Of a stretch of DNA of 64,000 nucleotides, positions 44,029-54,024 are shown one piece after another. Under the pieces are notes generated by a model. The model searched no databases and was not told the DNA's origin. It saw only the letters and a program-made list of their open reading frames with translations. The stretch comes from an uncultured Bacteroidales bacterium (lineage in GTDB: Bacteria; Bacteroidota; Bacteroidia; Bacteroidales; Paludibacteraceae), in assembly GCA_937915765.1 (NCBI GenBank), contig CALGHE010000080.1, forward strand, positions 68,932 through 132,931, written 5' to 3'. The number at the start of each line of letters is the position of its first letter. Position 1 is the first letter of the stretch. The position numbers and the translations under genes are program-made.

Positions 44029-44925
44029 ATGAATAAAGTTTGTATATTGCTATCCACATACAACGGTGAAAAATATCTGGAGGAGCAACTAACTTCTCTG
44101 ATAAACCAAGAAGGCGTGGATATTCAGATATTGGTGCGAGACGATGGCTCTACCGATAAAACTTTGCACATCCTGAACAAATGGAAAAAAAACGGACTTA
44201 TAGAGTGGTACACCGGTGAAAATTTACGTCCGGCTAAGAGCTTTATGAATTTGTTACGCAACGCTCCGAAAGCTGACTTTTACGCTTTTTGTGATCAAGA
44301 TGACGTCTGGCTACCAAACAAACTGAACAAAGCCATATGCAAAATAGAGCCTACTGACAAGCCGGCTTTATACTTAAGCAGAACAACGTTGGTTGACACA
44401 GACAAAAACATAATCGGAATGTCTGAATTTGAGTACAAATTCACTTTAGGCGAAGCTATCGTCACAAATCCTGCTACTGGCTGCACTTTGGTACTTAATA
44501 ATTCGTTAAGAAACATCGCCGTTCGTTTTGAACCGGAAAGGCTTGCTATGCATGACGAATGGATATACAAACTGTGTTTGATTTTCAATGGGATTTTGTA
44601 TGCAGATAAAGAAAGCTACATTCTTTATAGGCAACACGACCACAATGTTTTAGGCGCAAATGAATCTTTCAAAACGAAAATAAAGCGCAGGACTGAGTTG
44701 TTACTTGGAAAAAAGGCTGGAGAAAGGTCAACGTCCTTAAAGGAACTTTTTGAACTTTACGGCAACGATATGCCTTCGGAAAGCAGATGTTTTATCGAAA
44801 AAGCGGCTAAATACGACAAATCTTTCTTCAATAAGATGAATCTTATTTTGGACAAAAGGCTGTGCGCTCCTAAATTTTCGACAATGATGAATTTTTACAT
44901 TGCTGTTTTATTGGGTAAATTTTGA
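44029..44925 (+). CDS. Glycosyltransferase family 2 (rhamnosyltransferase-like)
   Basis: 298 residues. GT-A fold signatures at the start: CILLSTYNGEKYLEEQLTSL, then VRDDGSTDKT (nucleotide-binding DD), and FCDQDDVWLPNK near 85 (the DxD region seen in RgpB-like rhamnosyltransferases). HDEW near 182 and YRQHDHNVLGA near 204 are also typical. It transfers a nucleotide-activated sugar to a surface glycan. First gene of a four-gene operon with two more glycosyltransferases and a PH-domain protein. No flippase or polymerase gene is nearby, so the glycan cannot be identified. Confidence 0.88.
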   Translation: MNKVCILLSTYNGEKYLEEQLTSLINQEGVDIQILVRDDGSTDKTLHILNKWKKNGLIEWYTGENLRPAKSFMNLLRNAPKADFYAFCDQDDVWLPNKLNKAICKIEPTDKPALYLSRTTLVDTDKNIIGMSEFEYKFTLGEAIVTNPATGCTLVLNNSLRNIAVRFEPERLAMHDEWIYKLCLIFNGILYADKESYILYRQHDHNVLGANESFKTKIKRRTELLLGKKAGERSTSLKELFELYGNDMPSESRCFIEKAAKYDKSFFNKMNLILDKRLCAPKFSTMMNFYIAVLLGKF

Positions 44926-44938
44926 TAATATATTAGGT

Positions 44939-45709
44939 ATGGTATCTGTGTGCATGACAACTTATAACGGAGAGCTTTATTTGGAAGAACAAATTAAAAG
45001 CATATTGTCTAATATTGGACCCGATGATGAACTTATTGTGTCTGATGATGGCTCTACAGATAGCACTATAGACATAATAAACAATTTCAAAGACAACAGG
45101 ATAAAACTAATTCATCATTCTAAATCAAGTCATTACAAGTTCAGATTTTCTTACACTACTACAAATTTCTCAAACGCCATAAAATATGCGACAGGAGACT
45201 ATATATTTCTATCTGACCAAGATGACGTCTGGGAAAAAGACAAAGTAAAGAAAATGCTTCCTCTGCTAGAGGAATACGATTTAGTTGTGTCTGACTGCTC
45301 TGAAGTTGACTCCTGCTTAAATATTCTTTACGAATCTCATTTTGATTTGGTTAATGCCAACACGAATGTTCTTAGAAATATATACAAATGCTCCTTTTTA
45401 GGCTGCTGTATGTGTTTCAATAAAGATTTGCTTAACAAGATTATGCCAATTCCTGAAGATGTTCCTCATGATCTATGGATAGGATGTGTCGCCTCTTTAT
45501 TTGGTAAAATAAAATTACTTGAAGACAAAACTTTGTTATATAGACGTCATGACAAAAATGTTAGCATTACCAATTCTAAAATCTTAAAACAAAGCACATC
45601 CGACAATGCCGCGAAATTGAACACTGCAAAAAACAGTTCTTGCTACATGCTTTCTTACAGATTTGTTTTTATTAAGAGGCTAATAAGGCGTTACTTGAAA
45701 CTAATTTGA
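44939..45709 (+). CDS. Glycosyltransferase family 2
   Basis: 256 residues from ATG 44939, 13 bp after the preceding stop; an upstream TTG at 44900 would overlap the previous gene and is rejected. It is paralogous to the preceding protein: VSVCMTTYNGELYLEEQIKS, VSDDGSTDSTI, FLSDQDDVWEKDK, HDLWIGCVA, LYRRHDKNVS. Same RgpB-like subgroup of GT2. The two probably add successive residues to one glycan. Confidence 0.87.
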   Translation: MVSVCMTTYNGELYLEEQIKSILSNIGPDDELIVSDDGSTDSTIDIINNFKDNRIKLIHHSKSSHYKFRFSYTTTNFSNAIKYATGDYIFLSDQDDVWEKDKVKKMLPLLEEYDLVVSDCSEVDSCLNILYESHFDLVNANTNVLRNIYKCSFLGCCMCFNKDLLNKIMPIPEDVPHDLWIGCVASLFGKIKLLEDKTLLYRRHDKNVSITNSKILKQSTSDNAAKLNTAKNSSCYMLSYRFVFIKRLIRRYLKLI

Positions 45710-45740
45710 AGGTTTCAAGATTTTAAAACATTATTGTATC

Positions 45741-46826
45741 ATGAAACAAAAAAAAATAATATTGTCTGTGACTAACAATCTGGAAACGGATCAAAGGGTG
45801 CATAAGGTGGCTTCATCTTTGCACGAGAACGGGTTTGAGGTTCTGGTTGTTGGCACTAAAAGCAGAAAGTGCAATCCTTACAAACGAAACTATGGCACCC
45901 TAAGGATGCCTTGCCTCTTCAAAAAAGGGTTTCTTTTTTACGCTGAATATAACATCAGGCTGTTTTTTCTGCTCCTCTTTTCTGACTGCGACATACTTAC
46001 GGCCAACGACACTGACACGCTTGTGCCTAACTTCATCGTGGCTAAAATAAGACGCAAAAAACTTGTGGTTGACCTTCACGAACTGTTTCCGGAGGTTCCG
46101 GAGGTGGTGTCTCGCCCTTTTGTCAAAAAGGTGTGGGAATCTATAGAGGCTGCTGTTCTGCCTCGTGTCTCTCACGGATATACGGTCTGCGAATCTATTG
46201 CCAGCTACTACAAGGAGAGATACGGCACCGACTTGAAAGTGGTCAGAAACATCCCTATGAAGCGTCATTTTTGCAAAAAAAGCGAAAAGCTGAAATTCGA
46301 CGGGAAAAAGATAATTCTTTACCAAGGGGCTGTTAATGTGGGTAGAGGCATAGAGTGGATTATGGAGGCTATGCCAATGGTCGAAAATGCCGTGTTTGTG
46401 GTTATCGGCCGTGGTGACTTGTTTGACGAATTGTCGAAAAAGGCCGAAGAGAAAATATATCAAGATAAAGTGTTTTTTCTAGGGCACGTTCCTTATTCAG
46501 AACTGTTCGAGTACACTTGTTGCGCCGACCTTGGCACTTGCCTTCTGGAGGCTAACGGACTGAGCTACTATTTTTCGTTGCCTAACAGAATATTCGACTA
46601 TATGCAGGCGCATGTGCCGATTATCGCAACAGACTTCCCTGAAATTCGCAAGGTTGTTTCAACGTACAAGACCGGACGGGTCACAAATTCCAAAGACCCT
46701 AAAGTGCTGGCCAAGATAATCACGGATATGCTCAACGAAAAGGTTGACGACAATATTTTCGAAAACGCTCTTGCAAATTTCTCTTGGGAAAAGGAGGCTG
46801 AAACTTTAATCAAAATTTATAAATAA
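45741..46826 (+). CDS. Glycosyltransferase family 4
   Basis: 361 residues, GT-B type. N-terminal domain starts KIILSVTNNLETDQRVHKVASSL (the DxRVxK pattern common in this subgroup). The C-terminal GT1/GT4 domain has IILYQGAVNVGRGIEWIMEA near 190 and the acidic donor-binding region near 270-290 (LLEANGLSYYFSLPNRIFDYM, with the second Glu position replaced in context). It ends FSWEKEAETLIKIYK. Retaining sugar transferase in envelope or capsule glycan assembly. 31 bp after the second GT2 gene. Confidence 0.87.
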   Translation: MKQKKIILSVTNNLETDQRVHKVASSLHENGFEVLVVGTKSRKCNPYKRNYGTLRMPCLFKKGFLFYAEYNIRLFFLLLFSDCDILTANDTDTLVPNFIVAKIRRKKLVVDLHELFPEVPEVVSRPFVKKVWESIEAAVLPRVSHGYTVCESIASYYKERYGTDLKVVRNIPMKRHFCKKSEKLKFDGKKIILYQGAVNVGRGIEWIMEAMPMVENAVFVVIGRGDLFDELSKKAEEKIYQDKVFFLGHVPYSELFEYTCCADLGTCLLEANGLSYYFSLPNRIFDYMQAHVPIIATDFPEIRKVVSTYKTGRVTNSKDPKVLAKIITDMLNEKVDDNIFENALANFSWEKEAETLIKIYK

Positions 46827-46833
46827 AAACATT

Positions 46834-47214
46834 ATGGGACTATTAGATTCACTACTTGGCAATGCTGGCACTGTCAGCAATGAAAAACTGAAAAAAGAGT
46901 ACGGCAAACTGTTTCTTGACGACGAAAACATCGAGATAGGATTCAGACTTGTGCGAGACACTTTCATATTCACCAACAAGCGCCTTATAATAATAGACGT
47001 ACAAGGGCTTACAGGTTCAAAGATTGACTACACAAGCTACCCATACAAGTCAATCAGCAGGTTCAGTGTTGAGACAAGCGGCACCTTCGACCTCGACGCC
47101 GAACTGAAAATCTGGATATCCAGCGAATCCATCCCTAGCATCCAGAAAAAATTCAACAAATCCGTTGACATCTACGAAGTCCAAAAGATTTTGGCCAAGT
47201 TTATTTTGAGGTAA
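46834..47214 (+). CDS. PH-domain (bPH) protein
   Basis: 126 residues, bacterial PH-like domain (YvbH type). MGLLDSLLGNAG is followed by a beta-rich domain (FIFTNKRLIIIDVQGLTGSKIDYTSYPY, shown only in part here as FIFTNKRLIIIDVQG and KIDYTSYPYKSISRF) and a C-terminal helix. Such proteins are common and small, with possible membrane or protein binding; the role is unknown. Follows the GT4 gene by 7 bp and ends at a terminator. Confidence 0.8.
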   Translation: MGLLDSLLGNAGTVSNEKLKKEYGKLFLDDENIEIGFRLVRDTFIFTNKRLIIIDVQGLTGSKIDYTSYPYKSISRFSVETSGTFDLDAELKIWISSESIPSIQKKFNKSVDIYEVQKILAKFILR

Positions 47215-47219
47215 AAACG

Positions 47220-47254
47220 ATGAGGCTGCCCAGCAAAAAACTAGACAGCCTCAT
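47220..47254. terminator. Terminator between the PH-domain and calcium ATPase genes
   Basis: ATGAGGCTG (47220-47228) pairs with CAGCCTCAT (47246-47254); convergent genes flank it. The loop of 17 nt is long and the T-run modest. Confidence 0.5.
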
Positions 47255-47341
47255 TGAAAATCTAAAAAAATAATCGTTTAATGTGCAAAAAAGCACACTT
47301 ATCAAAACGCATTCACCGTATTTTCATTCAAAGTCACATTC

Positions 47342-49930
47342 TCATTTCTTTCCAAACAACTGAAAATACAACTCTCTAACAATAACAACAGGACTCGTAA
47401 TCAACAATATCCAGCCCCATGTTGACCAAGCCAAAGGTTCTGTTCTGAAAACGTCTCCTCCAACTTGAACCATAACTATTGTCACGATTAGTATCAAAGC
47501 CATGATACCTGTAAACTTTGCATTCTTTCCCAAGCCTTCAAACAGTGACTTATCTTTGCCTATAACACGTGCATTAAACATATTCCACCAATTTAAAACC
47601 ATATAAGAGGCAAAGAATATGGTAAGATTCATAGACGAAAAGAAGTCAGACAGCCAAGTAATTCCTAACCCATTTACAACCTCCTGATTATTCATGCCCC
47701 ACAGCACAGCAGTGCATAAAATCCATACAAATCCGCCGAAACCAAAAATTGCTCTAACCAAAGATTTATTTATAATAAACTCCTCCCTGTTTCTAGGCTT
47801 GTCTAACAACACTTTTTCATCCGCAGGTTCTGAGGCCAAAGCAATTGCAGCCAAAGCGTCCATAACAAGATTTATCCACAAAAACTGTGTCACAGTAAAT
47901 GGCATTTCAACACCAACAAGAGGTCCAAATACAGCAACCATACAAGCAGACACGTTAATTGACAACTGTAAAAACAAAAAGTTTTTTATATTTTTAAAAA
48001 GAGAACGCCCCCATTTAATACCTGTCACAATTGAAGGGAACGCATCATCAAGAAGCACTATATCAGAAGCTTCTTTTGCCACAGAAGTCCCTGACCCCAT
48101 TGCAATACCAACATCTGCATGATTAAGAGATGGAGAGTCATTAACCCCATCACCAGTCATTGCACAAACAAATCTTTTTTCTTGAGCCCATTTTAGAATC
48201 CTAAGCTTATCATCTGGTGTGCACCTTGCTATAACATTTGGAAACTCACGACCGTTAACTGGCGTATTTATAGCAGAATCAAAGTCCTTTGCCTCAATAG
48301 ACCAAATGTTTTTAAATCCTGCCTGACGAGCAATTTCACTACCTGTTTTAAGATTATCGCCTGTCATCATAACTACATCAACTCCAGCTCTATAACATTT
48401 TTCCACTGCTTCTGGAACATCTGGCCTAACAGGATCTTCTATATACCAAGTTCCAATGTATTTACAACCTTCAATAGCATTGCCATTCTCTAATTTATCC
48501 TGAATTTCATCAAAATTAGTTTCTCCTAATACTGCTGCAGAAATTGCACGTCTTCCCCTTGCCTGTTGCTGAGAAACTTCTTTTAGATAAGCATCGTACT
48601 TTATGATAGAAGAAACAACTTCTGGCGCTCCTTTTATGACTACAAGCTCTCTTTTTGTCTCATTATCTTTAATATGACTTACCATATATTTTTTAGAACT
48701 AGAGAAAGGTATGGAAGACAAAACCGTATGCTGCATACGAAGAGCGTCAGTTTTGCTCTGACCTATAGATTTAAGAATAGCACCCTCCGTCGGATTGCCT
48801 ATTACCTGATCTCCATTCGACCAATTTGCTGTTGAATTTAACGCCCCAACAATATCCATAAGCTCTTTATTTTCATCAGACACATCAGAGTCAACAACCG
48901 TCATTGAATTTTGAGTTAATGTGCCTGTTTTATCAGAAAAGATTACATTGACAGCGCCTATTGTTTCGCAAGCATGCATTTTCTTTACCAAGTTATTCTC
49001 CTTAGCCATTGTTTTCATCGAAAATGCCAAAGCCAACGTCACAGAAAGCGGCAATCCTTCTGGAACCGCTACAATAATTACAACAACAGCCCCCATCAAG
49101 AATTGCACTTCTTGCAGAGCCATCTCCCATGACCAGGTAAACTCATGATTTCCAAATGCAAAATCCCAATGAACAAGATTCAATATTACAAACATCAAAG
49201 ACGCAACTGTAAATGCGGCAACATTAATTTTACCGGCAAGTTCATCCAACTTCTCTTCAAGAGGCGTCTTTGAATCTGTTTCTTCAGACGCCTGACGCGT
49301 AGTTTTTCCTATTTCAGTCTCATCCCCCACTTTTGTAACTACGCCTTCTCCAAAACCTTGCTCTACAGTTGTTCCTCTTAACAATTCATTGGGAGCATAT
49401 CCTGAGCCATTATAAACTTCAGACAAAGGATATTTGCTGACAGCGACAGACTCTCCCGTCATGCAAGCTTCCGCGACCTTCATGTCTGTCGCTTGATATA
49501 GTTCTATATCTGCAGGAATCTCATCCCCAGCTGACAATATTACAACATCCCCCACAACAACCTGATCCTTGGAAATTTCTACAACAGTTCCATCGCGACG
49601 CACTTTTACAGGCTCAAAATCTTTGTCAGATTTCATCGCATCAAACTTCTTTTTTGCATCATATTCTTGCCAAAAACCGACGCCGGTAGCTATCAAAACG
49701 GCAAAAATAATACCTATAGACTCCGTGAAATCTCCATGTATAAATCCAAATACTAAAGAAATAGCAGTGGCTACCAAAAGAATCATAATGATAGGGTCTT
49801 CAAACTTTTCCAAATACAACTTCCACCATGGAGTATCCTCTGGAGGCGTTATAAGATTTCGCCCATATTTTTCTCTACTTTTGAGAACTTCCGATTCTGT
49901 CAAGCCTTGACATTTTTTTTTCTCATTCAT
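47342..49930 (-). CDS. P-type Ca2+-transporting ATPase (PMCA-type)
   Basis: 862 residues, P-type IIB. N-terminal cation-ATPase domain, phosphatase TGES loop (EACMTGESVAVSK near 157), helix M4 motif VVIIVAVPEGLPLSVTLALA near 290, phosphorylation site SDKTGTLTQNS near 330, and hinge AMTGDGVNDSPSL near 590. Helix M6 reads LWINLVMDALAAIALASEP, with Asn and Asp of the single Ca2+ site of PMCA-type pumps. It exports Ca2+ from the cytoplasm. It lies 29 bp downstream of the kinase gene on the same strand and is probably the last gene of the Ter-type operon. The calcium-binding TerD-like proteins upstream make a shared calcium theme plausible. Confidence 0.9.
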   Translation of the reverse strand: MNEKKKCQGLTESEVLKSREKYGRNLITPPEDTPWWKLYLEKFEDPIIMILLVATAISLVFGFIHGDFTESIGIIFAVLIATGVGFWQEYDAKKKFDAMKSDKDFEPVKVRRDGTVVEISKDQVVVGDVVILSAGDEIPADIELYQATDMKVAEACMTGESVAVSKYPLSEVYNGSGYAPNELLRGTTVEQGFGEGVVTKVGDETEIGKTTRQASEETDSKTPLEEKLDELAGKINVAAFTVASLMFVILNLVHWDFAFGNHEFTWSWEMALQEVQFLMGAVVVIIVAVPEGLPLSVTLALAFSMKTMAKENNLVKKMHACETIGAVNVIFSDKTGTLTQNSMTVVDSDVSDENKELMDIVGALNSTANWSNGDQVIGNPTEGAILKSIGQSKTDALRMQHTVLSSIPFSSSKKYMVSHIKDNETKRELVVIKGAPEVVSSIIKYDAYLKEVSQQQARGRRAISAAVLGETNFDEIQDKLENGNAIEGCKYIGTWYIEDPVRPDVPEAVEKCYRAGVDVVMMTGDNLKTGSEIARQAGFKNIWSIEAKDFDSAINTPVNGREFPNVIARCTPDDKLRILKWAQEKRFVCAMTGDGVNDSPSLNHADVGIAMGSGTSVAKEASDIVLLDDAFPSIVTGIKWGRSLFKNIKNFLFLQLSINVSACMVAVFGPLVGVEMPFTVTQFLWINLVMDALAAIALASEPADEKVLLDKPRNREEFIINKSLVRAIFGFGGFVWILCTAVLWGMNNQEVVNGLGITWLSDFFSSMNLTIFFASYMVLNWWNMFNARVIGKDKSLFEGLGKNAKFTGIMALILIVTIVMVQVGGDVFRTEPLAWSTWGWILLITSPVVIVRELYFQLFGKK

Positions 49931-49959
49931 AAACTTACAAATTTTATTGTTACTACATT

Positions 49960-51438
49960 TTAGACATTATTTACAAGCTGCACAATAACCAATCTTCCGC
50001 CATCTTCCGTTGACAAGAGAATCTTCTTGCCTTCCGTCAACTCCACATATTGACCAACTTCAATTTTCCTATCCTCGTCTTTGTCATAAAGACTATCGAG
50101 ACGTCTATTAATCAAAATCCATTTGCCGTTATAGAAATGGAAGTCTCCAACAGGCTTTTTATCCTCATCGCTAATTCTCTCGTTAGGAGCGACAAACTGA
50201 TTAACATGCCATCTGTATAAAGATTGTTTGTCATATACCATCAATCGGTAATTTTCTGGTTTAAAAACCCCTTTTTTAGGCGAATAGTACAAATTGAGTA
50301 CAGGCAACTGTCCATGATACTCTTTGCCACAGAAAGGACATACCGGCCTCGTTGTATTATCAAAAACAAACCATTTCGACTCACAATTTGGATTTTGACA
50401 AGGTTGCATCAGGTCTGTTGTTTTTATCAAGGCTTGCTCCCACTCATCTGCAGTTGGACGCATTGACGGATTGTGCAAGCCTTCAACAAAAGCTCTGTCA
50501 AACAAATCTTTCAGATACGGGCCACAAATAGAGTATGGAAGTTTTTCCACATCACCTTGAGGCAACTCGCTTTTATTTAGTTGGTCAACCTTTGGTCGAT
50601 TGCTCTTATCTGTGGGGTGTTCTATAAATAAAGCTTTTACTCCCATAGACAACTCTTCATCTTTTGCCGTGTCCAAATCGTGAACTTTTCCTCCTCTTAA
50701 AGGATGACGATACAGCAGATACATATAGATAAGAACAGCCAAAGCATGTCTGTCTGTTTGAATACTTGGCAATTTTTTATTTGGATCTCCTAACTTTAAT
50801 CCTCTTGTCTCAAGAACTTCGGGAGCTATGAAATCTGGAGTACCAACAACATCTGGCGGATATTTTCCTGGAACAACAAGACCGTCAATATCAATTATTG
50901 AGGCACGTCCTGTAACAGGGTCAACGAGAACATTTTTGTAAGACAAATCCGAATGAGCCAGACCTGCAGCATGCAATCTTTTAACTGCACGCGCTATCTG
51001 AATACACATATGATAATGAGTAAGCCACGTTCCTTTATCTTCTGCTGAAAGAAACCTATTTCTTAGTTTCGCAGAGGCAAACCACTTTCCTTGCTTTTCT
51101 TCACCTTTAAAATTTCCAGAAGAGAAGAAAAAGTGCTTGTGATAAGTAGGACACACTATACCAATCTTTCCGTTCCATTCAACCATCTTTGTAGGCCAAC
51201 AAAATAAATTCTTCCAATATTCACCTCCTGGCTGGTTGAATATCCTTTCTCTATAAGTACCTGTTATATTATTCAATCGGTCTTTAGAATTCGCATCTTG
51301 AGGCTCTCTAAAAAATCCAACAACGTAAGATTTGTCAGGACTAAAATAAACATCTTTCATAGCCCCAGAACCAATCACTTCGTCTTCAAACTCAACTTTT
51401 GAGCCATCAGTAGCTGTTAATGTAACTATCTTACTCAT
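49960..51438 (-). CDS. TerY-P-type protein kinase with zinc ribbon and C-terminal beta domain
   Basis: 492 residues. A kinase-like fold spans about 20-335: GSGAMKDVYF nucleotide loop, catalytic loop HSDLSYKNVLVD near 160 (HxDxxxxN intact), metal-binding DID (IIDIDGLV) instead of DFG, and an APE-like FIAPEVLE. Residues about 345-372 form a zinc ribbon with C-x4-C and C-x2-C. The last 110 residues are beta-rich and faintly FHA-like (GKWILINRRLDSL, GQYVELTEGKKILLS). It sits directly downstream of the PP2C and TerY genes, the gene trio known as the TerY-phosphorylation triad. Substrates are unknown; TerD or TerY proteins are candidates. Confidence 0.85.
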   Translation of the reverse strand: MSKIVTLTATDGSKVEFEDEVIGSGAMKDVYFSPDKSYVVGFFREPQDANSKDRLNNITGTYRERIFNQPGGEYWKNLFCWPTKMVEWNGKIGIVCPTYHKHFFFSSGNFKGEEKQGKWFASAKLRNRFLSAEDKGTWLTHYHMCIQIARAVKRLHAAGLAHSDLSYKNVLVDPVTGRASIIDIDGLVVPGKYPPDVVGTPDFIAPEVLETRGLKLGDPNKKLPSIQTDRHALAVLIYMYLLYRHPLRGGKVHDLDTAKDEELSMGVKALFIEHPTDKSNRPKVDQLNKSELPQGDVEKLPYSICGPYLKDLFDRAFVEGLHNPSMRPTADEWEQALIKTTDLMQPCQNPNCESKWFVFDNTTRPVCPFCGKEYHGQLPVLNLYYSPKKGVFKPENYRLMVYDKQSLYRWHVNQFVAPNERISDEDKKPVGDFHFYNGKWILINRRLDSLYDKDEDRKIEVGQYVELTEGKKILLSTEDGGRLVIVQLVNNV

Positions 51439-51450
51439 AATCTTATTTTT

Positions 51451-52956
51451 TTAGTAGAGTATCGCTATTGTTCTGTCGTCATGGTTACCTGGCGACCAGA
51501 AATCCAACCATTTCAATAATTGACATTGAGATTCCGTATTGTCATCTTTCAAATCAACTTCTTTCAATATATTATTCCACAACGCATCCCATTTTTCAAT
51601 CTTATTAAGATTTGCATCCGTCTCAAAAAATGGATCAGAAACACCATCTGTCATCAACATAAGAGCCGTAAAATCTTCTTCTATTGAATATTTCAACCTT
51701 GACATAATAGATTCTGGGGTGAATATTTCAGACATAGTCAGAAAACGAGTCTGACCTGCATATTCGCCACCATCAGGAGTTCCTAACAATCTTATGTATT
51801 GACGCTCTTTGTCATATATGCACATAGCTCCGTCTCCAACCCAAAAAGAGGCAACAAACCATCCAAAATCAAACTTCTTGCATATTGCCAGCAATAAAGT
51901 TGTCGAATAATCTCGGATTTGATCTTCATTTGCGTTTGCCGTTTCCAAAATAGCCCGATGCGCTTTATGCGCAGCCCCTCCGACTATATTGTATATCAAT
52001 GTGCTAATCGTTCTGTTGGAAGAACCCTCTCCAGCCTGCTTTAATTCTGCTATGGCTTCTTCTAATTCCGCAGGACATTCCAAAGCTTGCTTACAATGTT
52101 CAACGCACGTTTCACATGCAACATCAGAACCTTTTCTGGAGTATTTTGCAGAACCAGCTCCGTCAGCTACAGCAATTACATACCATCCGTTTCCACTGTT
52201 GTGATATAACTTAAAATCATCATCCCTCGGTTTACCTTCGTGCGCATGCGAACGTCCTCTTTTACTTGCGGCTACAATGTCTTTTTGAGAACCTTTATCG
52301 TTCTCTGAAACTGTCAGGTACTCATTTGCAAAATCCTCTTTATAGAATTTTATGTTTTTGTCAGTTGGAATGTCTTTCCATAAAGAACGCGGGTCCGGAT
52401 TTATAGCGATCCTAAATTTACGTTCAAGAACTCTGCATCCTTCGTACCAACCTTTATATTTATACTTCAACACAACATCATAATCTCCCGCAACAGAAGG
52501 TATTCCTTTGATTTCAAGTCCCCTAAAGTTCGTCCCTATAACATTCCCTGTTTCAATCGTAGATTCGTCGTCTTGCAACCCAGAACCTCCATCTGGCTTG
52601 CTGTCCTCATCAACACACTCAGTCTTCTCTGCAACAAATTCCTGATTATCTTCCTCTACACAGACCTCAAGTTCAACATTCAAACCAGTATCTTCCAATC
52701 CTTCTATCCAATACTCAAGAATATCTTCGTCTTCAATCTTAATTAGCCTAGAGTAATAATCTCCGACTTTTGCATTGGGGAGAACGATATCTAACGAATT
52801 GATTTTATTTTCAATAACTGTTTCTCTATTCATGCAATACTCATTGTAACCGACATATAAATTTTCAGCAATAAACCCAATTATGTCCAAACGTTTTTTG
52901 TCCGACACTCCTGCAGGGAAATATTTATCAATCAATATTTTTAACAAATCGTCCAT
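51451..52956 (-). CDS. PP2C-family protein phosphatase with N-terminal extension
   Basis: 501 residues. The first 210 form a helical and Ig-like extension (KGIPSVAGDYDVVLKYKYKG) with an acidic linker. The PP2C domain occupies about 220-501: DDDFKLYH, VIAVADGAGSAKYSRKGS near 265, YSTTLLLAI, FWVGDGAMCIYD, LMLMTDGVSDPFF near 433, and HDDRTIAILY at the end. The metal-binding Asp residues are all present. Expected to remove phosphate from proteins modified by the adjacent kinase (49960-51438), 12 bp downstream. The TerY gene upstream ends 3 bp before this start. Confidence 0.88.
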   Translation of the reverse strand: MDDLLKILIDKYFPAGVSDKKRLDIIGFIAENLYVGYNEYCMNRETVIENKINSLDIVLPNAKVGDYYSRLIKIEDEDILEYWIEGLEDTGLNVELEVCVEEDNQEFVAEKTECVDEDSKPDGGSGLQDDESTIETGNVIGTNFRGLEIKGIPSVAGDYDVVLKYKYKGWYEGCRVLERKFRIAINPDPRSLWKDIPTDKNIKFYKEDFANEYLTVSENDKGSQKDIVAASKRGRSHAHEGKPRDDDFKLYHNSGNGWYVIAVADGAGSAKYSRKGSDVACETCVEHCKQALECPAELEEAIAELKQAGEGSSNRTISTLIYNIVGGAAHKAHRAILETANANEDQIRDYSTTLLLAICKKFDFGWFVASFWVGDGAMCIYDKERQYIRLLGTPDGGEYAGQTRFLTMSEIFTPESIMSRLKYSIEEDFTALMLMTDGVSDPFFETDANLNKIEKWDALWNNILKEVDLKDDNTESQCQLLKWLDFWSPGNHDDRTIAILY

Positions 52957-52959
52957 ATC

Positions 52960-54012
52960 TTATCCTCTTGCTCTATTTACATCCATACCTCCGGCACCCC
53001 CCTCGCCCAAAACACCTTCCAAGCCGCACCAAGGGCACTTGTTATAAGCCTCATCCCCCACACAGAATATACCTCCACATTCACACACTACGAATCCTAA
53101 CTGATTACCACAGCATGGACAAGCTGGGACTCCGCGCAGCTCTGCTGTATTAATATTCCTATTCATTTGCGAGTCGTCAGACAGCATTTTATACGACTCT
53201 TCTTCGATAGGATATGCTCCTACCAATTTAAAATCTGCCACTCCAAATCTGTCCAACCCTTCTATCTCCATCGGCTTTATTCTTTTTGCATACTTGATTA
53301 AGTATAATTTTTTTGTTGTTTGACATCTGCCTACAACCACTGCAAAATTTTCATCCACCCTGTGAGCTTGTTTTGTGTTGACCTTTTCTAAATTGATGCC
53401 ATTTAAAGGAGGCAATTTCAATTCATCAGACGAGCACTCCGCCACAGAAACACTTGATGATTTTATAGAAGCAGTAATCCATTTGAAAAAAGCTTTAAAT
53501 GAAATCTCGTCTGTTTTCTTTAGCTTTAACACATTATCTGTTATCTTGCCTAACAACTGAGTATCTGCATTATCCCCTATCGACACTGCAACAACACTAC
53601 AATTTCGCCTGTATTTCTCATTCCACTTTTGAAATGCGCTCTCAGGATTATCAGTAGGCACACCATCTGTAAATAAAAAAACAATTGGCTTCCAATCTCC
53701 TTTGACAGCAGACGTAGTTTTTTGGACTGAAGAATCTATATCATTCATCAAAAAATCCATAACGCAACCTAGCGACGTTCCACTACCAATAGGCAACGCC
53801 GGAGGGTAAAATTTAAAAAGCTCAGTCAAAGGAATTAATGTTTTAGCCTTTCCTGCGAAAGCTATCACGGACACAAAGACCGTTTCTAACGCATAAGGGT
53901 CAGTTCTTAACTCCTGTATAACAGTTCTAATTCCGTTTTGTACCATTTCTATAGGCTCTCCAACCATAGACTCTGACACATCTATCAAAAAATATATCGG
54001 CAAGCGTCTCAT
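52960..54012 (-). CDS. TerY-like von Willebrand A protein with C-terminal zinc ribbon
   Basis: 350 residues. vWA domain at 1-200 with the MIDAS motif DVSES (residues 8-12), conserved Thr in GSGTSLG near 88 and Asp in LFTDGVPTD near 127. Residues about 215-290 form a linker-like beta domain. The C-terminal 50 residues carry a treble-cys zinc ribbon (CPCCGNQ ... CECGG ... CPWCG). TerY proteins bind divalent metal through the MIDAS and act as protein-binding scaffolds in Ter systems. It is the longest of three vWA proteins here and the only one with the zinc ribbon, next to the phosphatase and kinase genes. Confidence 0.87.
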   Translation of the reverse strand: MRRLPIYFLIDVSESMVGEPIEMVQNGIRTVIQELRTDPYALETVFVSVIAFAGKAKTLIPLTELFKFYPPALPIGSGTSLGCVMDFLMNDIDSSVQKTTSAVKGDWKPIVFLFTDGVPTDNPESAFQKWNEKYRRNCSVVAVSIGDNADTQLLGKITDNVLKLKKTDEISFKAFFKWITASIKSSSVSVAECSSDELKLPPLNGINLEKVNTKQAHRVDENFAVVVGRCQTTKKLYLIKYAKRIKPMEIEGLDRFGVADFKLVGAYPIEEESYKMLSDDSQMNRNINTAELRGVPACPCCGNQLGFVVCECGGIFCVGDEAYNKCPWCGLEGVLGEGGAGGMDVNRARG

Positions 54013-54024
54013 AATTCAAAATGT

